Source: Pleurocapsa sp. MO_226.B13 (GTDB taxonomy: Bacteria > Cyanobacteriota > Cyanobacteriia > Cyanobacteriales > Xenococcaceae). From it: a DNA stretch of 6,189 nucleotides. The stretch lies in assembly GCA_030064795.1 (NCBI GenBank), contig JASJEI010000335.1:1-6189 (forward strand). The letters are read 5' to 3'. Position numbers and translations under genes: made by a program. Shown here in pieces: positions 5,584 through 6,189 of this stretch (its first letter is position 1; every line of letters starts with the position of its first letter). Under the pieces are notes generated by a model that did no database searches, was not told the DNA's origin, and saw only the letters and a list, made by a program, of their open reading frames with translations.

Positions 5584-6189
5584 CTAAATCAATACAAAAT
5601 CAGCCTCAGTCAGGGTGGTAGTATCTACTCCTGTGAGATTGGCTAGAGTTTCGGAACCGAAACTAATAGCGTTACCAGCAAAAGATAAATCAGCGAAAGT
5701 TAGACCATCAGCTAAACCAATTAAGTCACCATTAACTAAACCAATTAAGTCACCATCACCAAAATCTGTAATGGTATCTGTACCTTCTCCTGCTGCTAGC
5801 ACAAAAGTATCCCTGCCAAAGCCTCCAGTGATATTGTCATCGCCTCCACCACCTCGAATGGTATCCCTGCTAAAGCCGCCATCGATGGTGTCATTTCCTT
5901 CACCACCCTGAATAGTATCTCTGCCAAAGCCGCCGTTAATGGTGTCATCACCTCCATTGCCAACTAGTAAATCTTTGCCTCCGCGACCACTAATGAAATC
6001 ATTATTTTCGCCTCCAGTTAGGGTATCCCTACGGAAAGTTCCAATTAACTCTAGAGGTTCATCCTCCGCTACATCGGTGACGGATACTGTAATATCTTGA
6101 ACAGCAGTTAAGCCTCCAGAATCAGTTACGGTAACTTGAGCCTGGTAATCGTTATCACCATTGGCATCCCCAGGGGTTTCAAAGTCAGG
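5584..6189 (-). CDS. RTX-type calcium-binding protein, C-terminal part (partial)
   Basis: The minus-strand frame is open from the window edge to a TAG at 5584-5586: 201 residues without the N-terminus. Residues 1-42 are the end of a cadherin-like repeat ([20 protein letters not shown], then ITVSVTDV). Residues 59-130 are eight RTX nonapeptides of the GGxGxDxxx type, which form a calcium-loaded parallel beta-roll. Residues 132-201 ([47 protein letters not shown]) match the tail common to cyanobacterial RTX proteins and probably hold the uncleaved type I secretion signal. Such proteins are exported by ABC exporters and act as surface, adhesion or S-layer-like proteins; the exact role cannot be told from the tail. 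Oddities are an alternating 18-residue RTX repeat and an 8-residue tandem duplication ([16 protein letters not shown], residues 146-161 region). It is convergent with cysS. The promoter lies outside the window. Confidence 0.9.
   Translation of the reverse strand, partial: PDFETPGDANGDNDYQAQVTVTDSGGLTAVQDITVSVTDVAEDEPLELIGTFRRDTLTGGENNDFISGRGGKDLLVGNGGDDTINGGFGRDTIQGGEGNDTIDGGFSRDTIRGGGGDDNITGGFGRDTFVLAAGEGTDTITDFGDGDLIGLVNGDLIGLADGLTFADLSFAGNAISFGSETLANLTGVDTTTLTEADFVLI
5712..5756 (-). repeat. 24-nt tandem duplication in the RTX gene tail
   Basis: Positions 5712-5732 and 5736-5756 are identical over 21 nt, with a 24-nt period. The duplication is in frame and adds eight residues (DLIGL motif present twice). 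The near identity indicates a recent event. Confidence 0.9.
5809..5970 (-). repeat. 54-nt tandem repeats encoding RTX nonapeptide pairs
   Basis: Three consecutive 54-nt units (5809-5862, 5863-5916, 5917-5970) align closely at the DNA level and share the core atcyctgcyaaagcc; the far end of the third unit has diverged. Each encodes two RTX nonapeptides, one with N, D or G before the conserved Asp and one of GGFGRDTI or GGFSRDTI form. Confidence 0.8.

Noticed and set aside
5615..5911. 98-codon plus-strand frame rich in Pro, Ser and Lys
   Set aside because: It is the complement of the Gly/Asp-rich RTX repeats. Its low-complexity composition is what GGC/GGT/GAT codons give when read backwards, while the minus frame matches a real family.
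5809..5970. Regular repeats that might suggest a CRISPR array
   Set aside because: The units are contiguous without spacers and encode in-frame RTX nonapeptides.
1..6189. tRNA genes, complete insertion sequences, toxin-antitoxin pairs or defence operons
   Set aside because: I found no cloverleaf, transposase reading frame, terminal repeats flanking a transposase, or toxin-antitoxin gene pair. The winged-helix remnant alone does not make a defence system.

Overview
The window looks like chromosomal DNA from a cyanobacterium. Eight perfect copies of the palindrome GCGATCGC (HIP1) occur in 6.2 kb, at 140, 1207, 2066, 3190, 3471, 3509, 4905 and 4974. The intergenic DNA is AT-rich, and the proteins resemble cyanobacterial families. 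I cannot name the genus.

Layout, left to right. (1) 1-285 (+) is the last 94 codons of a trans-aconitate-methyltransferase-like SAM-dependent methyltransferase. (2) 286-798 is an AT-rich gap with a 24-codon remnant of an isoprenylcysteine-carboxyl-methyltransferase-like membrane enzyme and weak regulatory candidates. (3) 799-3408 (+) is an 869-residue GH57/DUF3536 glycoside hydrolase of unknown substrate. (4) 3409-3607 holds a heptamer-repeat hairpin, an 11-bp inverted repeat built on two HIP1 sites, and a good sigma70-type promoter. (5) 3608-5059 (+) is cysS, a complete cysteinyl-tRNA synthetase with its zinc and ATP-binding signatures intact. (6) 5037-5324 (-) is the winged-helix tail of a larger protein, without a normal start, overlapping the end of cysS in antisense. 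(7) 5325-5583 is a convergent intergenic region with two terminator-like hairpins. (8) 5584-6189 (-) is the C-terminal 201 residues of a large secreted RTX-type calcium-binding protein with a cadherin-like segment before the RTX repeats; its N-terminus lies beyond the window.

The genes do not form one pathway. They are neighbouring housekeeping or metabolic genes (methyltransferase, GH57, cysS), each apparently with its own transcription signals, next to a convergent surface or secreted protein gene. The gaps between them hold decayed gene fragments. I see no convincing new multi-gene system, CRISPR array, complete mobile element or RNA gene. The observations most worth a second look are the antisense winged-helix remnant, the HIP1-bracketed inverted repeat, the alternating RTX repeat with its recent 24-nt duplication, and the cysteine-rich tail of the GH57 protein.
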